The translations under genes were made by a program, and so were the position numbers. A model generated the notes under the pieces. It was given only the letters and a program-made list of their open reading frames with translations. It was not told the DNA's origin and ran no database searches. Below, one piece after another: positions 34,255 through 44,826 of a DNA stretch of 64,000 bases. Within the stretch, counting starts at the first letter, position 1, and every line of letters begins with the position of its first letter. Source of the DNA: Gnetum montanum (Eukaryota; Streptophyta; Gnetopsida; Gnetales; Gnetaceae); assembly GCA_015680685.1 (NCBI GenBank), contig MNCI01021551.1, forward strand, positions 426,444-490,443, given 5' to 3'.

Positions 34255-34775
34255 GAAGTTTGCCAGTTTAAGGTCATGGCGAACTGTCAACGCATGAGAA
34301 TGTAGAACCACTAAAAATGTAAGACTGCCAACGCAAAGTGTAAAGCTATGAAATAGTTGATATGCGAATGCCAAACTACTAGTTTAGTGTCATTTTGGAC
34401 TACCAAATTGCAACATGCGGAATCTTAACATGCAAAATGATAGTATGTGAAATGGGAAACTGCAAGTATGAGAAGTGTGAAACCGTCAATACGAAAATGC
34501 AAACTGCTGATATGAAGACGCAAGACTGCTAAAAATTGTGACACTACCAATGTGGAAGAAGATGTGAAAACTGCCCATGTAAGAATGTGGTATTGTTAGT
34601 TTATCGTCATTGCGGACTGCGAGCGTAAAAGGTTGAAATTGCTAGTTTAGGGTCATTTCGGACCTTTAGAGGTGCAATTATGCTAGGATTGTTAGTTTAA
34701 GGTCTTTTCGGACCAGTCATGCTATGGTTGCCAAGGTTACTAGTTTAAGGTCTTTTCGGACCCGTAACCAAAAAC
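34255..34775. repeat. Hairpin minisatellite array 2 of element B
   Basis: Units of AGTTTAAGGTC-n6-GACC type at about 34263, 34379, 34600, 34645, 34690 and 34740, the last two being AAGGTCTTTTCGGACC. They lie just upstream of the antisense gene's promoter. Confidence 0.75.
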
Positions 34776-34942
34776 AAATATACTTTTTGTTTTTGGGAAA
34801 GCAAACAGTTGGCTTGAAGCATGTCAAGGCTTAAATGTCAATAATGCTACGATGTCGTGGCGAGCATGCTATGTTGTGCGGTGCGCTCCGCATCAATCAG
34901 AGAGAGAGAGTGGCAAGTTTCCCCCTTTTTATCATTACAACC

Positions 34943-34957
34943 ATAAATAAATAGGGG
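34943..34957 (+). promoter_or_regulatory. TATA-type box of the antisense gene in element B
   Basis: ATAAATAAATAGGGG, preceded by (GA)n and a C/T-rich run (34898-34930), about 100 bp before the first plausible ATG (35047). Confidence 0.5.
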
Positions 34958-35733
34958 CTAAGCCTTGGCAATTTTTCCATTCTCACCGTAAGAGTGCAGA
35001 GCCCACATCAGAGCACAAGGAAATTTCGGAGCGTGAAGCAATTATGTTAATGACTATCGAGGTGATTTTTTTTAGCGAAGAGTGTGCATCTGTAAGCAGG
35101 ATAATGGCTCTTAAGACTCATCTGGTGCTTGAAAAGGTTGAGGAGGAAAAGAAGACCCTGACGCACGTGCCACAAGCGCACGTTGCGGCATGGAAGAGCA
35201 CACCGTTGACCCAGTAGGTTACTATGCTTCCTCTGCATTTTGTTTTGTGCTTTCTGTTGTTGTCTACTCTTGTTTTGCATTCATTCTTGGCTACCTGTGT
35301 TTTCTACTATCGCATCATTTTGGCCTTTGCATCACCACTATCACCATTTCATTCATGGCATATGCATAAATGTTATGTCGTGGTTGCATGGAAGGCCGCT
35401 AAAACTGCTACCACCATGATCGTCATAACCGCGAGGGCTGAGGTAGTTTAAGTTGCTTGACCCTTGCTTGTCATAACATAAAACCCTTAGGAGGGCTAGG
35501 CCATGTGCAATGCGGCAGTGCGATACGTGTTTTGTTAGGGCATATCATCAATTGTTTTGTTGCCACGCTAAGCTATTCACATGTTCTTGCTACGCTAGGC
35601 TTTCACGCCCTTACTACGCTATGTGCGGGTAGAGGGTTATACTATGTTGTATGCATGAACTGCTAGGCGTTGCTACGGTACACGTGTATTGCCCTTAGGT
35701 ATGATGCTAATATTTGCTGATCATGTTGTGCAG

Positions 35734-36475
35734 GGTGGGACTCAGGCCCAGGCTGATTGTTTTGGAAACTAGATGGGTCATGTGCCATGTGAGCCGACCT
35801 GTGGCCAACACTCCTCCACCCTAGATACGTATGGGAGAGCAAGGGGTCTGGTTCAGAGCAGGGGCATAGGACTTTTTGCAATTCCTCCTTAACCACTTTA
35901 GTGTGATCATTTGGTCCTCCCTAGAGGAGAAGGAGGCATCCGGCATAACAGAAGCCATGTTGCCTGGGGCAAGTCGAGGAATTTTGAGATTTTTTACCGA
36001 TGGGGCAATCATGAGTAGGCAAGGAGAGGGATCTAGCCAACATTCAGTAGGGTTAAGGCATTTAGCCTAGATCTGGGACATGCCTGAATACAGCTACTAC
36101 CACCATTACAACACATTTTTCCTCGCACATTACATGGCGACGTGCTTTCGAAACCCATAGGAGACTGTCTATTGTGTTGGCGGGTGACTCTTGTAGCTTT
36201 GCGCTGCTGCATTGTGCAACACTAGCTATATCAGCCAAATGCTAATAGTACATGTTTGCTACCATGTTCTTTATCAATGATGATGGGGCTCATGACCGAT
36301 CGGGTCTGCTGGCTACAGCACAGCTAGCCCTACAGGAGTTCTCTTCTGCTAAGAACTTGCAAGCGGGTGTGATCAGTCAGTGCAGGAGAGAATACCATAC
36401 CTACCCAAGCACGTTTCATGTTCCCTATAATCAATGCAAGGAGAAAGGCTGGCTGGATGAGGAGTGTGCAGAACC
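35734..36475 (+). pseudogene. FCP1/NLI-interacting-factor-like HAD domain (exons 2-3 of the antisense gene)
   Basis: In exon order the blocks are PRLIVLETRWVMCHV, at the place of the HAD DxDx(T/V) motif, with both Asp replaced. FLQFLLNHFSVIIWSS follows (35876-35925), with the WSS typical of this family. Then LRHLA and IWDMPEYSYYHHYNTFFL (36055-36125), then NP.ETVYC at 36148-36170. After a short intron comes FINDDGAHDRSGLL with LQEFSSAKNLQAGVIS (36270-36390), matching the family's closing ND.GA...G....L..LA.A..VQ pattern. The order and spacing fit a complete FCP1-homology domain. The catalytic Asp residues are missing, so it would be a pseudo-phosphatase even if translated. Confidence 0.65.
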
Positions 36476-36555
36476 CTTCAAGTTGGTCATGGTTGAAGAA
36501 GTTTTGGTTGAAATCTCGCTATTCCCGTTACCGTATAGGCTCGGTGGATCAAACA

Positions 36556-36648
36556 GTAAGTGTCGCATGCTCAAGGTTTTTTTTTTTTTTGCAATCCTTG
36601 TATTTCTTGCGTTGTTATGATAAGTGTATTTTGTGAAAACTATTGCAG
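36556..36648 (+). other. Intron 3 of the antisense gene
   Basis: GTAAGTGTCGC...TATTGCAG, 93 nt, with a 13-T run inside. Removing it joins exon 3 and exon 4 in the same frame. This is the best supported intron of the gene. Confidence 0.7.
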
Positions 36649-39609
36649 GGGCGAAAAAGCCCTAGGAGGTGATGGTGGTATCCACCGAGATGCAGGGGGT
36701 AAACATCTACTTCAAATATGGCGAAGTAGAAGCGAGCCAGCGTTGGCTAAACCATGGGGCCTCAGACTCCTTAGTCCAGAACATCCAAAAGGTGGGGCTT
36801 ATGGATTTGTTCATGGCCCCGAATCTGAGCATTCCTACAGCTGAGATGCTTTCCCTGGTCAACTCCTTCTCTTAAAGGACAGGCCGCTTCCGCACGCACA
36901 TACGGGGCGTGCGGGTGATCATTGAAATTAATGACCAATTGTTTACGGACCTGTTCAGTGTTCCTACCGACGGCATCCCCATAAGGTCGAAGGGCAAGAG
37001 GGAGTTGACCCTTCAGAAAAAGGATATCCAGGAGTGGTTAGGGCTTGTTAAGGAGCAAAAAGGGCTCCCCATGGATAAGCTTAAGGATGGGCCCGACATG
37101 GAGATTTACCTCATCTTCCGTGCTCACACATTCCCCCAACTTCTCACCCAAGGGAAGGTCCTAGGGCTCAAGCAAGCTTGGATAATGTGGGAGGTTATGG
37201 AAGAAGGGGCCCATTACAACTGGGCTAGTTTCTTATGTAAAGGCTTGCAAGCTAAGATTTTGGGACTCTGTGAGAAAACAAAGTCCCGCTCCAACATACA
37301 CTATGCCTTCTACATAGGCTATCTGAAGAGCTTCGTGGAGTTTCTGGTGGTTCAAGAGGATGGAGTCTGGATCATGCCAAATCACAACCAGATTTCCAGG
37401 CCGTGGATTCATCAGATCCTTCAGACCACATGAGCCCAAGATCCCCCAGAAATAATCGGTGAGTCATTGTCTGTAACAAGCAAGGCTATGGTGGCTCGCA
37501 ACGTTCGTGGCCAGGACAGAATAAGAGAGATGCCCCATACTATAGTTGGTAGCGTGACGTGAGGGGAACGTCTCATAACCAAGATTGTGCCCAAGGAGTT
37601 GCAAAGGAAGAGGCCTTCCCCAACCAGGGAAACTCTTCACGTGGAGGAAGAGGAGGGACAAAGACTGTGACTTAAGCTACAGAGGATGCAACCTCCCATT
37701 GGTAAATGCTTTTTTGTAATGCTTACTTTGTTATTTTATGCTACGTTATGTTGTGCTAGGTGGTGTAGCGTAGCGTAGCATCTGCTTTGAACTAACTTGT
37801 TATGTTGTGCTAGGCGGATCAACGCAAATATGCTTCTTTACTAGTAGAGGAAGAAAAAGAAGAAGAAGAAGACAATGAAGAAGTGTCAACCCCTAAGACA
37901 AGGGTGACGAATGACAACACGAAGGCCCCAGTCTCAAAGGAAAGGGCCCCGATCAAGAATAAAGGAGCTCCTGTCTCTAGGGTAAGGGCTCTTGTCATTA
38001 GGGAGGCTCCTCCTACCAACGAAGAGGCATCTCCCTTGAATAAAAAAGATGCTGGTCTCCTGAAAGGAAAGGCACCAGCGCATGAGGAAGGGGCTCATGT
38101 AGACTTAGTAGGGCCTTCCACCAAGGCTACCGCCATCGTCTTGCATCAGCAAGAAGCAAGATCGCAGTCAGACGCTAGTGAGTTTGATGATATGTCTACC
38201 TTATCACAATTCATTTTGGCCATTGCTGATATGCTTAGTCATGTAACAGGTGCTACTGCTGATGCTACAGGACCCCCTCCGATTTGTGCGGAGTCATGGG
38301 TCAAGATCCCTAACAAGTTTGCATTCGTGCAAGGACTTGTCGACGACATGATCAAAGATCTTTAGCAGGCAGACCCTGATGTGGGTAAGTAGTGGTGTTA
38401 AGCGTCCTTATCTTGCTACATTAAAAAACTTTTGAGTTTGTTGATTTTGCTATACTAACGTGATTGCTACACTCTTCGTGTCGAGGCAGACTCTCGGCTC
38501 AAATGGGACCCGGCGTGACCTATGAAAGTTGGCGCCATGCCTACACTCTCACCTGACGTGACCAAGGTACCTCATCACATGTTTGTTGAGGCTTAGAAGT
38601 GCATCTTGCAGTCGGCACGCTCCCTGTGGGAGTATAAGCACGTCAACCACCTGTGAAAACGGGTCCAAAGGGCTGAGTAAAGAGAGGTCAACCTAGTTAT
38701 TGAGGTGGAGGATCTCAGGTTGAGGAATGAGTTCCTTGTAACCCATGACCCTAATAATGAGGATTGGTGCATGGTTGTAGAAGACTACGCCAGGTTCTGG
38801 ACTATCGTGCGTCAGAACGTTGAATCCACTCGCGAGATACTCGAATAGCAAATGCAGATGGACCCGCTAGCCTAGAAGTATCAAGACATGAAAGATTTCA
38901 GCACCAAGGTTTTTGAATGGGGGCAAACAGAGAGAAACCACAAACACATATACAAGCTAGAGAAAGACACCCATCAGAAACTATACAAAGGCACTGTTGT
39001 GGAGGCATTCACGTATGAAGCATTCGTGAATGCCATTGGAACTTTTGAGGCCTATGCCAAGTTCAAAGAGCAGGTAAAGGTTATAGAATCTCCTAACTTG
39101 AAAGTGGACCTTTCCACAGGAGAGACCGCAACCATCTCCTTTTCCTTGGGAACTCCAAAATGGATGATCATGGAAAGGGAGAGAGCCGCTGCTATGGCTA
39201 CTGAACCTAGCAATAGGCATTGGATGGACATCACAACAGAGGAGGTCTGGCATCGCCTCAAGCTCGATTTAGATTGGATACCCTTTGAGACCAACGCAAG
39301 CCCTTCTTAGGTTAGTGCTTTACTGTGTTGGTGCTTATTCTTTATTGTAACTTGCATTTGTTGCCCTAGCTGACTGCTTCATTCCCACGATGTAAGCTCC
39401 AGATGAGGGTGCAAGGCTCGTAGAGGGAGGGAATGAAGAACCAAAAGAGAGCGACGTAAGGGAAGGCAATGCAAAAGCTGATGGCACAAAGGCGAGCGAC
39501 AAGGCTGATGCAAACAGAGAAAACCCATGACTGCATGGGAGTCTCTCTTTTTTTCACATTTTTAAATTTTGAAAAGTTTTGCAAACAGTGTCAATAGGCG
39601 AAATTTTTC

Positions 39610-39615
39610 AATAAA
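39610..39615 (+). terminator. Polyadenylation-type signal of the antisense gene
   Basis: AATAAA 80 nt after the TGA at 39528-39530, in a T-rich context. Confidence 0.4.
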
Positions 39616-39679
39616 ATGAAAAACTTCAAAAAAGAAACTGATTGTGCATTAACTTATGTATCGTGTAAAGTTTTCATGC

Positions 39680-39850
39680 TTTCATATGTTAGTTTTAGGT
39701 CATTTCGGGCCTTTGCGTAACATGCCAAAAGAATTGTATATTAATAAAGAAAAAAGCAACGATGCTAGTTTTAGGCAGTTTCAGGCCATTGCTAGTTTTA
39801 AGCCATTTCGGGCCATTGCTAGTTTTAGGCCATTTCGGGCCATTGTGTAG
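39680..39850. repeat. Hairpin minisatellite array 3 of element B
   Basis: Four units of AGTTTTAGGYC-n5-GGGCC/GGCC type at 39690, 39768, 39795 and 39822; the last three are spaced exactly 27 bp. They flank the antisense gene on its 3' side. Confidence 0.8.
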
Positions 39851-39959
39851 CATGCCAAAGAATGGCATGTTAGCGAAGCAAAAAGTGATGAATGCGTATG
39901 GGCTGGCAAGTGGACGGGAAGCAGTAGGGTTGCTACGCTATGCATAGCTGCCTCTTCAC

Positions 39960-40860
39960 CCACCGTGGGTTGATCAGAACATAAGGCTCAGATGTTCTGC
40001 TAGAGCCTTCGTCTACGTCATCACCTTCCACTTGGAAGGGCAACTCAATCCATGCATTTTCATTTTGGGGATCAACTTGCTAAGCCGACCCCTCTACCAA
40101 GTAGTCAGTGTAGGTTGCTTCAGGTGCTTCATTCTCAGGAGTTATGACTTCTGAGCCCTGTTCCACACCTACATTGTGAATTGCTTGTGTCACTACTTCG
40201 TCACCGTGGATCACCACTTCTCTGCCTGCGTATGGTAAGTGGATTTCCTGGTGTATGGGTGAGGAAACATCCCTAAGTTCTGCTAACCATGATCTCCCCA
40301 AGATCAAGTTAAACCTAGGCATTTCCTTGACCATGATAAATGTTGTGTTTGTGGGGAACTGGTCCCCTACTACGAAGTTCATATGAACTGTGCCCTTTAC
40401 TATGACCCACACCCCATTGAACGACCTTAGGCATGAGGTCGTCGTGGGTTTGATCTGGTTGACCAAGCCTAGCCTATCCACAATGGGAAAGGGGATGACA
40501 TTTGTTAAGGCCCCATCATCAACGTGTACCCTTCAAATCTAGTACTGGCCGATCGGAATTGTGATGAAAAGAGGTGCCGTAGTCACCTGACCCCTCTCGA
40601 GGCCTTCCCTAATGGCATTTTCGTGGAAGGTTAGTTGAGGTTGTTCTAATCCTAAAGGCGCGGAGGGAAACATGACCGAGTAAATCACTTTTTCTTCCGC
40701 AGGCATGTCTTCATTGACCGGAGTCAGTATCAACATGTGGATTAGAGCTTCGCAATGTGGAATAGATGTCATGATTAGGTCGTACAAGCTCAACGTAGTG
40801 TTTTTTTGTTTTATAGCTTGTTTGACCTGTGTGAGGGCATCCAAGAAGTCTTGGCCGCCC
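39960..40860 (-). pseudogene. Element B aspartic protease
   Basis: TTAPLFITIPIGQY precedes VHVDDGALTNVIPFPIVDRL near 40470-40540. VDDGA stands at the place of the catalytic D-S/T-G, as in Tat proteases where the triplet varies. NTTFIMVKEMPRFNLILGRSW near 40290-40355 (cited in part: FNLILGRSWL) is the second hallmark strand. The frame continues to NPRW at the candidate splice donor. Confidence 0.75.
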
Positions 40861-43757
40861 TCTTGTTTGATGCTTTTCTCCTCTTCTATTCATCCCGGAA
40901 GACAAATTTCTCGAGGAGAGGTGACTTTGCATCTGGGTTCAGATCCTTGTTGGTAGAGTGATGCAGGCTATGTAGTCGTGTCAACCTTCGTCTTTGGTGG
41001 TGAAGGTATATATGCGTGGGGCGAAGATGTAGGCTTGGGGGTACCTTTGATGGTATTTCCCTTCGACGTCTCACCCGCAAAGTGGACTTCTCACCTTGCG
41101 GGGTGAGAAGGCTATTCAACCGCATTGCGCGAGGTAGGGGCTGTCGGGGGCATCGGCCCTTTGATGACGAATGGAGCTACAGGTGTTAACGAACCAAACC
41201 ACATGGCTCCAGTAATAGGTGGCACAAAGGTGAATGCCCGTGGCGGGACTTTTAGGATGAACGATTACTGTGGGCTTTGGTTAGCCGCTCGTGGTGCTGG
41301 TACACTACGTTGAGGCACACGGACCACGAATGGCTGTCAGGGTGGCCTAGGATCACTATCAATGCCGATGGCGCTAATTACATAACCGGCATTGTTGGCA
41401 TTGAGGGGATCTGTGTAGACATGCATAGATTGGTTTTCGGGGCGTATTAGGTTGCTTTCGTCCAGCACCAGTTTCGCCAGGTCAATTAATCGACCGCACT
41501 GATAGTAATCAGTGTTGTGACCGCACTGTTGGTGGTAGTCACAAAATATATCCAACCTAAAACCCCTAGGAATTGGAGGCTCATTGGGCAAGGCCAAAGA
41601 GGGGTTCTTAATGAGCTCGCAGTATCGTTGATGCCTCTTGTTTGCTTCTTCCGACATCTGCTTGTGTTAGATGTACCCTACTGCCAACAGTTGGTTCAGG
41701 AGTTTCGAAGGCTTGAGGGGCAGTGGGGTGTACTTTGAGCAGTCTTTGCACTCAAAGTTGGATTTCGTTTGCGCAGATGTCTTAGGTGTAGGTATAGCAG
41801 GTTACGGTACGTGGCCCTGCTTGGGCATAGGGTTAGCCATGGGTATGGCTAATTTCTTGCTATTCTTGCTACCATTGTTGCTAGGCTTTGGCTTAGCTTC
41901 AGTCTCCATAGTGGCCACTGTGGTCGTTGGGGCCTTACCCTTGTCCTTCTTTGCGAAGGTGTTTTTATAAGCAATGTAAGCTGGGTCTTTGCTTGCCTCA
42001 GCCGCATCTTGTATACCCTTAGTCTGAGCAACAGCCTGACTAAGGGAGCAAGGAGCGAGGTAGTACAGTTTGGACTTGATGAAGTCATTCACTGCACCCT
42101 TAAAGATGGCCAGGAGATGAGCCTCTGTAATGGGCTCACGAATTTCGTTAAGGGTTGCGCTCCAATGTTGAATGAACTTCTGGACTAGCTCTAGAGCATC
42201 TTGCTTTATGCTCATCAATTGGTCCAGTGTGGTTTTCGGCTACAATTTGTACTTGAAGCGCATCACAAAATAGGTTAGCAACTCTTCCAAAGTTAAAATG
42301 GATGAGCGTGGCAATGCACGGTACCAATCCAAGGCTTTCCCAGCTAGGGACATGGTGAAGATGTGAACAGTTTTGTACAGCCATTGTTGCAATAACAAAG
42401 ACTTAGACCTGAAGGTAATAAGATGTGCATTGGGATCTCCCTCCGCGTAGTACTTCGTAAAGTGTGGGAGAGACATCACTAGGGCTGGTGTTAAAGTAGG
42501 GATTGCAGGGCTGATAGGGTCGTCCTGGTAGAAGTCCATGACTTGTACCATGTCAGACCCAGCAGCTTTGAGGTGTTTTATTTCCTCAGTGAGTGTCTGG
42601 ATGAGCTGGAATGCTTGGTCCAGACCCGGTGATGTTGTAGATAGTTGTGGAACTGCGGAGGCAACTCCCACTTGTGGCATGGTGGGGGCGGGGGCATGAA
42701 CCATTGGCAGTACCGTTAGGATGACCCCTGCGAGCGGTGCTACCTATGTTGTCCACCACCTTGTAGGTAACGTTGTTAGGGTAGCAACTGTGGGTTGGGC
42801 TACCAGATGGATAGCTTGTGTTGCCAGCAGTGTAGACCATAGCCCCATGTTTGGTTGTATCATCTGCGAGGCTTGGTGGGCTTGCGAATGGACGTAGTGA
42901 GACATTTGCGATGCTTGTGGAATGGGTGAAGAAGCAAACAGGGCCCACCATGTGGACGGGCTGGGGCGCACCACAATGGGTGGAATAGATGTGAACGTAG
43001 GAATAGAGATAGAATTCGCGTATGATTGTGAAACAGGCATGGTATGAATATGTGGCAGGGTAGCCAGGATTGGCGTATGATGTGCTACAGGAATGGACTG
43101 CTGAATAGTCAACAAAGGGATAGTAGCCACAAATGACACAGGCGAAAGAGGGTGTTGGAACCCAACGGGATTGGCATGGCTACCCATAGTGGATGTAACC
43201 GCGGGTGGTGGAAGCGTAGGCGCAATCACAAAGAGAGAGATGATAGATGGCAGCTTGGCCCAGAAGGACTGGGTAGGAGGGACAGGAACGGGATTGGTTG
43301 GACCTCCCTCGTCTGATTGGGAATTGAGTTCCTCCTGTCCATCCTAGAAAGCATCATCTTGGTTGGACGCAGTGTCCTATTACTTCCTAAGCCTAGCCAA
43401 CTGGATTAATTGGTCTAGAAGCCTTTGGTACGCTTATGTTAAAGGTAAAGAAATGCCAGGAGTAGGAACAAATTCCTTCCCATTGTAATAATCAAACTCA
43501 AAGCTATGTTTGTCCTCAAGTTCGTGTACGTCCAAGGGCAGATTGGCCTGCACCTTTGCACAGAGGAAAGTGTAACACTCGTGTTGCTGGGCCAATCCCT
43601 CATGTCCTTGGTTTTGGATCCTGAGAGATCGACGTGTTTCCAAAATCAGGTTTAGCAGTTCTTCGACACCAGTAGTGCCTTGAACAGTGATGGGGTCTTC
43701 AATGTTGAAGGGAACTTCCACGTTGAAGGCATTGGCAACAGTAGTTGAAAAAGCCAT
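40861..43757 (-). pseudogene. gag: Element B gag
   Basis: Start chosen at the ATG at 43757 (MAFSTTVANAFNVEVPF), just after the leader repeats. The upstream in-frame ATG at 43907 lies within the repeats. A Pro/Ser/Thr-rich part follows at 42744-43230. The capsid core at 42240-42560 has FYQDDPISPAIP, MSLPHFTKYYAEGDPNAHLI, TMSLAGKALDWYRALP and LEELLTYFVMRF, typical Ty3 capsid blocks. The region 41800-42218 continues with EPITEAHLLAIFKGAV. A Cys/His finger FCDYHQQCGHNTDYYQCGRL at 41500-41560 has the C-x2-H...GH form seen in Tat gag proteins. Several frameshifts. Confidence 0.8.
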
Positions 43758-43859
43758 TGCAAGCTGAGTAGTTTTGCAAAAGAGGGCAACAATTGCAAAA
43801 GGAACAAAAAGACTGAAAGGCAATAAAAAGAAGGCTTCACGTCTTGCTGGATTCCCAAG

Positions 43860-44800
43860 GAACCGTCGAGGTGACCGATCTATACTACACAAAGCGTAAA
43901 CAACCACAAAAGGATGTCAAGTTTACACCAGTGCGCGATGAGGTACAGAGCACGTGTAAGACTACCGTAAGATAGGCAAGCTAACTAGCGATCAAAGGCT
44001 TTGCATCTCACAGGATCCCAGAGGGATCGTTAAAGCCATCGCTCTGTACCATGTGAGATGGGGTATAGAACACGTGCAAGACTACCATAAGACAATCTAG
44101 TCAATTGGCGACCAAGAACTTTGCATCTTGCATCATCCCAGAGGGACCGTCGAAGCGACCGCTCTACACTACACAAAGCGTAAACAACCGCAAAAGGGTG
44201 TCACGTTTACGCTAGTGCGCAATAAGGTATAGAGCACGTGCAAGACTATCGTAAGACAGGCAAGCTAACTAGCGATCAAAGGCTTTGCGTCTCGCAGGAT
44301 CCTAGAGGGACCATCAAAGCGACCGCTTTGCACCATGGAAGATTGGGTACAGAACGCATGCAAGACTACCATAAGACAAGCTAGTCAATTGGTGACCAAG
44401 AAGGCTTTATGTCTCGTAGGGTTCTAGAGGAACCGTCAAGGCAACTGGTCTGTACCACACGCGATGGGGTATAGAGCGCATGCAAGACTACCATAAGACA
44501 GGCAAGCTAACTAGCGATCAAAGGCTTTGTGTCTCGTAGGATCCCAAAGGGAACGTCGAAGCGACCGCTCTGTACCACATGAGATGGGGTATAGAACACA
44601 TGCAAGACTACCATAAGACGAGCTAATTAGCTAGCGATCGGAAGTCTCGTGTTCTGTAGGGCTCCAGAGGAACCGTCAAGGCAACCGATCTGCACCACAC
44701 AAAGTGCAAACAACTGCAAAAGGGTGTCACATTTACGCTTATGCGTACCAGGGTACAGAAGGCTCATAGAACTACTGTGACATGCGGAAAAGGCACCAAA
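43860..44800 (-). repeat. Tandem repeats in the element B leader
   Basis: Six fuller copies and one partial of a unit marked (plus strand) by GCAAGACTACCRTAAGAC, at about 43951, 44079, 44238, 44358, 44481, 44603 and 44770. The period is about 120-125 bp, with two longer steps near 160 bp that carry an added CACAAAGCGTAAACAACCGC segment. They fill the space between primer site and gag start. Confidence 0.85.
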
Positions 44801-44802
44801 AG

Positions 44803-44820
44803 GCCCTCCTTCTAGCACCA
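44803..44820 (-). promoter_or_regulatory. Element B candidate primer binding site
   Basis: Minus strand TGGTGCTAGAAGGAGGGC, six bases inside the 5' LTR end. It has the TGG start expected of a tRNA 3' CCA complement. The tRNA is not identified from sequence alone. Confidence 0.5.
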
Positions 44821-44826
44821 GAAAAC

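Larger units (their letters stand above)
34975..39616 (+). pseudogene. Antisense seven-exon gene in element B: FCP1/HAD-like, transposon-type domain, coiled coil
   Basis: Lies on the strand opposite to gag-pol. Exons by GT/AG sites and frame: 34975-35213, 35734-36183, 36249-36555, 36649-37701, 37814-38384, 38490-39310 and 39370-39530, the last with an acidic Asp/Glu/Lys-rich end (KESDVREGNAKADGTKA). AATAAA lies at 39610. Exons 2-3 encode an FCP1-homology domain; exon 4 a domain with HIRGVRVIIEINDQLF and MEIYLIFRAHTFPQLL, comparable to the plant transposon-associated domain; exon 5 a low-complexity acidic/Pro segment; exon 6 coiled coil with VEDLRLRNEFLV. Seven or so in-frame stops, nearly all TAG at Gln-like positions. 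Exon 4-5 and 6-7 joints do not keep phase as drawn, so boundaries are approximate. Not a gag-pol part; it could be a captured host gene or a separate inserted element without visible ends. Confidence 0.6.
34137..39959 (-). other. Candidate 5.8-kb intron of element B between protease and RT
   Basis: On the gag-pol strand the protease frame ends in NPRW|GTGAAGAG at 39959. The RT frame starts after CTTTTATCTTCTATTGGTAG at 34137 with GTCAAGG. Both sites are in phase 0, so removal would read ...NPRW|VKEKM.... Ogre elements are known to carry a spliced intron at this place. Here the block is far larger than I would expect and holds an opposite-strand gene. Splicing itself is inferred. Confidence 0.5.

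Noticed and set aside
43860-44800. CRISPR-like repeat pattern
   Set aside because: Units of about 120-160 bp without constant short repeats and unique spacers; tandem repeats of a retrotransposon leader in plant DNA.
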